In this document: piece after piece, positions 4,553-5,777 of the stretch | How positions within the stretch are numbered: position 1 is the stretch's first letter | Layout of the letters: every line of letters starts with the position of its first letter | From: Planctomycetaceae bacterium | Lineage (GTDB): Bacteria > Planctomycetota > Planctomycetia > Pirellulales > Thermoguttaceae | Direction of reading: 5' to 3' | Length of the DNA stretch: 5,777 nt | Assembly: GCA_003509805.1 (NCBI GenBank) | Contig: DOMV01000042.1 | Coordinates: 11,131 to 16,907, forward strand | Notes under the pieces: generated by a model | The model's input: only the letters and a program-made list of their open reading frames with translations | Told to the model about the DNA's origin: nothing | The model's database searches: none | Translations under genes and position numbers: made by a program

Positions 4553-5446
4553 ATGAGCAACGACAGCGTCATGAACACCGGGACGGCAACTTCCGGGGAA
4601 ACATCCGTCTACACCGAAACACGGGAGGAATTGGACATTCCCCGCCGTAAACGAGGCGTGCCGGAAGGATTATGGATCCGTTGTCCCGGTTGCCAGGCGA
4701 CCATTTTTCGCAAGGAAGCCGAAAAACGGATGAATATCTGCCCCGAATGCGATTATCACTGGTACATTCCCGCGCAGGAACGAATCCGGCAGGTTTTGGA
4801 TGCCGGAACGTTCGAAGAATGGGACGCCGATCTCGTGCCGGCCGATCCGCTCGAATTCGTCGATCGGAAATCCTATCCGGAACGCATCAAGGACGATCAG
4901 CAGTCAACCGGTCTCAAGGAAGCGGCCGTCGTCGGTACAGGCCGGGTTCGTGCACGTCGAATCGCATTCGGCGTCACCGATTCCCGTTTCATCATGGGTA
5001 GCATGGGTTCCGTGGTCGGTGAAAAATTGACCCGCACGATCGAACGGGCGACCGCACAACGATTGCCGCTTATCATCATTTCCGGGAGCGGTGGCGGGGC
5101 CAGGATGCACGAAGGCATTCTCTCCCTGATGCAAATGGCCAAGGTTTCCGCGGCGTTGGCCCGCTTCAACAGGTCGGGCGGATTATTTATTTCCGTCCTC
5201 ACCAATCCGACGATGGGCGGTGTCGCGGCCAGTTTCGCTTCGCTCGGCGACATCTGTTTCGCCGAACCCAAGGCTCTTATCGGCTTCGCGGGGCCCCGGA
5301 CGATCAAAGCGACCATGCGGATCGAACTGCCGAAAGGGTTTCAAACCAGCGAGTTTCTGCTCGAACACGGTTTCATCGACCGAATCGTCCGGCGCCCGGA
5401 TCTCAAAAGTGAAATCGCCAAGGCGATCGATTATTGCGACAAATAG
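4553..5446 (+). CDS. accD: Acetyl-CoA carboxylase, carboxyltransferase subunit beta
   Basis: This is the beta subunit of the carboxyltransferase half of acetyl-CoA carboxylase. With AccA it moves the carboxyl group from carboxybiotin on AccB to acetyl-CoA, making malonyl-CoA for fatty acid synthesis in the cytoplasm. The 297-residue product is close to the usual length of about 300. A zinc ribbon is formed by CPGC (C44, C47) and CPEC (C63, C66). The crotonase-fold core shows SGSGGGARMHEG (177-188), SLMQMAKVSAAL (191-202), TNPTMGGVAASFASLGD (207-223), IGFAGPRT (233-240) and FLLEHGFIDRIV (268-279). The start is uncertain. ATG at 4553 is preferred; ATG at 4571 would also keep the whole domain. 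An in-frame ATG at 4493 lies inside repeat element C and adds 20 residues unlike the family. No clear Shine-Dalgarno precedes any of them. accA is not in the window. Confidence 0.95.
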   Translation: MSNDSVMNTGTATSGETSVYTETREELDIPRRKRGVPEGLWIRCPGCQATIFRKEAEKRMNICPECDYHWYIPAQERIRQVLDAGTFEEWDADLVPADPLEFVDRKSYPERIKDDQQSTGLKEAAVVGTGRVRARRIAFGVTDSRFIMGSMGSVVGEKLTRTIERATAQRLPLIIISGSGGGARMHEGILSLMQMAKVSAALARFNRSGGLFISVLTNPTMGGVAASFASLGDICFAEPKALIGFAGPRTIKATMRIELPKGFQTSEFLLEHGFIDRIVRRPDLKSEIAKAIDYCDK

Positions 5447-5777
5447 TCCGTCGACTGGTCCGTCGGCGGGCCGTTTTCGTCGACAACCGGTTGCGCGTAC
5501 ACAATGATCGCCCTGTTTTCAAACCGTGCCGGATCGGGTACAATGGGTCGAATCGCGTTTATCGCGTACGGCAAGCCGAATCGCGGCGGCAACCGTGGTA
5601 CATCGGCTTGGTTTTTTGTTCGAACCATCGGGTCCCGTGCCGTCGAAAGCGTCTCTCCGAACGTGCGATTCGCGGACTCGAATTTCAACTCTTCAATCTC
5701 GACCCGGAGATTACACCGAAGCCGGTTGAGTCGTCGGTAAACACAGCCCGGTTGAACCGCCTGTTTCCCTTCGGCAG
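5431..5777 (-). CDS. Probable 3' end of a minus-strand gene entering from the right (partial, hypothetical)
   Basis: On the minus strand one frame stays open from the window edge to a TAA at 5431-5433, about 114 codons. It has no start codon I can defend inside the window; the only in-window candidates are internal. It reads through RRLNRLRCNLRVEIEELKFE to a Pro-rich C-terminal half ending in DQSTDYLSQ. Codon choice (CCG for Pro, ACG for Thr, GCG for Ala, TTG for Leu) is like that of the neighbouring genes. I do not recognise a family. It would converge with accD and overlap its last 16 bases. The plus-strand frames here show no better features. The alternative is that 5447-5777 is non-coding. 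Confidence 0.45.
   Translation of the reverse strand, partial: AEGKQAVQPGCVYRRLNRLRCNLRVEIEELKFESANRTFGETLSTARDPMVRTKNQADVPRLPPRFGLPYAINAIRPIVPDPARFENRAIIVYAQPVVDENGPPTDQSTDYLSQ
5450..5484 (+). terminator. Possible terminator after accD
   Basis: Just past the accD stop, GGTCC (5457-5461) can pair with GGGCC (5468-5472) around a 6-nt loop, followed by GTTTT. The structure is enclosed by two GTCGAC hexamers (5450-5455 and 5479-5484) that can pair with each other. The core stem is short with one G-U pair and the T-run is short, so this is a weak call. It overlaps the probable 3' end of the convergent gene. Confidence 0.35.

Noticed and set aside
5504..5740. Plus-strand 78-codon frame after accD
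   Set aside because: No recognisable feature or ribosome binding site; the opposite-strand frame is longer, reaches the window edge and has more gene-like codon use.
1..5777. tRNA or rRNA genes
   Set aside because: No cloverleaf with a T-loop GTTCRANNC match in proper position and no rRNA-like conserved stretches were seen by eye.

Overview
The window comes from a moderately GC-rich bacterial chromosome, most likely a planctomycete of Pirellula type. That placement rests mainly on the accD product, whose active-site region and C-terminal half have a wording I associate with planctomycete carboxyltransferase beta subunits. Sparse genes, long intergenic stretches and a secreted low-complexity TPR protein fit this. 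It is an inference from remembered family sequences, not from a search.

Layout from left to right. Bases 1-175 hold two tandem, hairpin-bearing repeat units. Next is a minus-strand gene for an AmmeMemoRadiSam-type radical SAM enzyme (252-1235). About 770 bp without a gene follow; they carry a candidate promoter, a 32-bp palindrome and copy A of a 161/162-bp inverted-repeat element (1738-1898). A minus-strand gene for a 595-residue exported TPR protein follows (2009-3796). A divergent 756-bp intergenic region then carries copies B (3831-3992, minus) and C (4383-4544, plus) of the same element. After that comes accD (4553-5446, plus). The right edge probably holds the 3' end of another minus-strand gene that converges on accD.

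The three genes have unrelated jobs and do not form an operon: a radical SAM enzyme of unknown substrate, an envelope TPR protein, and the carboxyltransferase beta subunit of acetyl-CoA carboxylase. The unusual content is between the genes. The 161/162-bp element has imperfect terminal inverted repeats starting TATAC, TA dinucleotides at both ends and a 9-bp perfect internal stem, and it folds back on itself over much of its length. It looks like a non-autonomous miniature inverted-repeat transposable element (MITE) or a dispersed structured RNA/regulatory element. Copies B and C differ at one of 118 positions over their inner part, and each points the same end at the start of a neighbouring gene. 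In copy B the terminal TATA forms part of a perfect TATAAT directly upstream of the TPR gene. A second, related repeat type, marked by CGGCTTCGGGAAATTT and nearby hairpins, occurs in tandem at the left edge and next to copy B.
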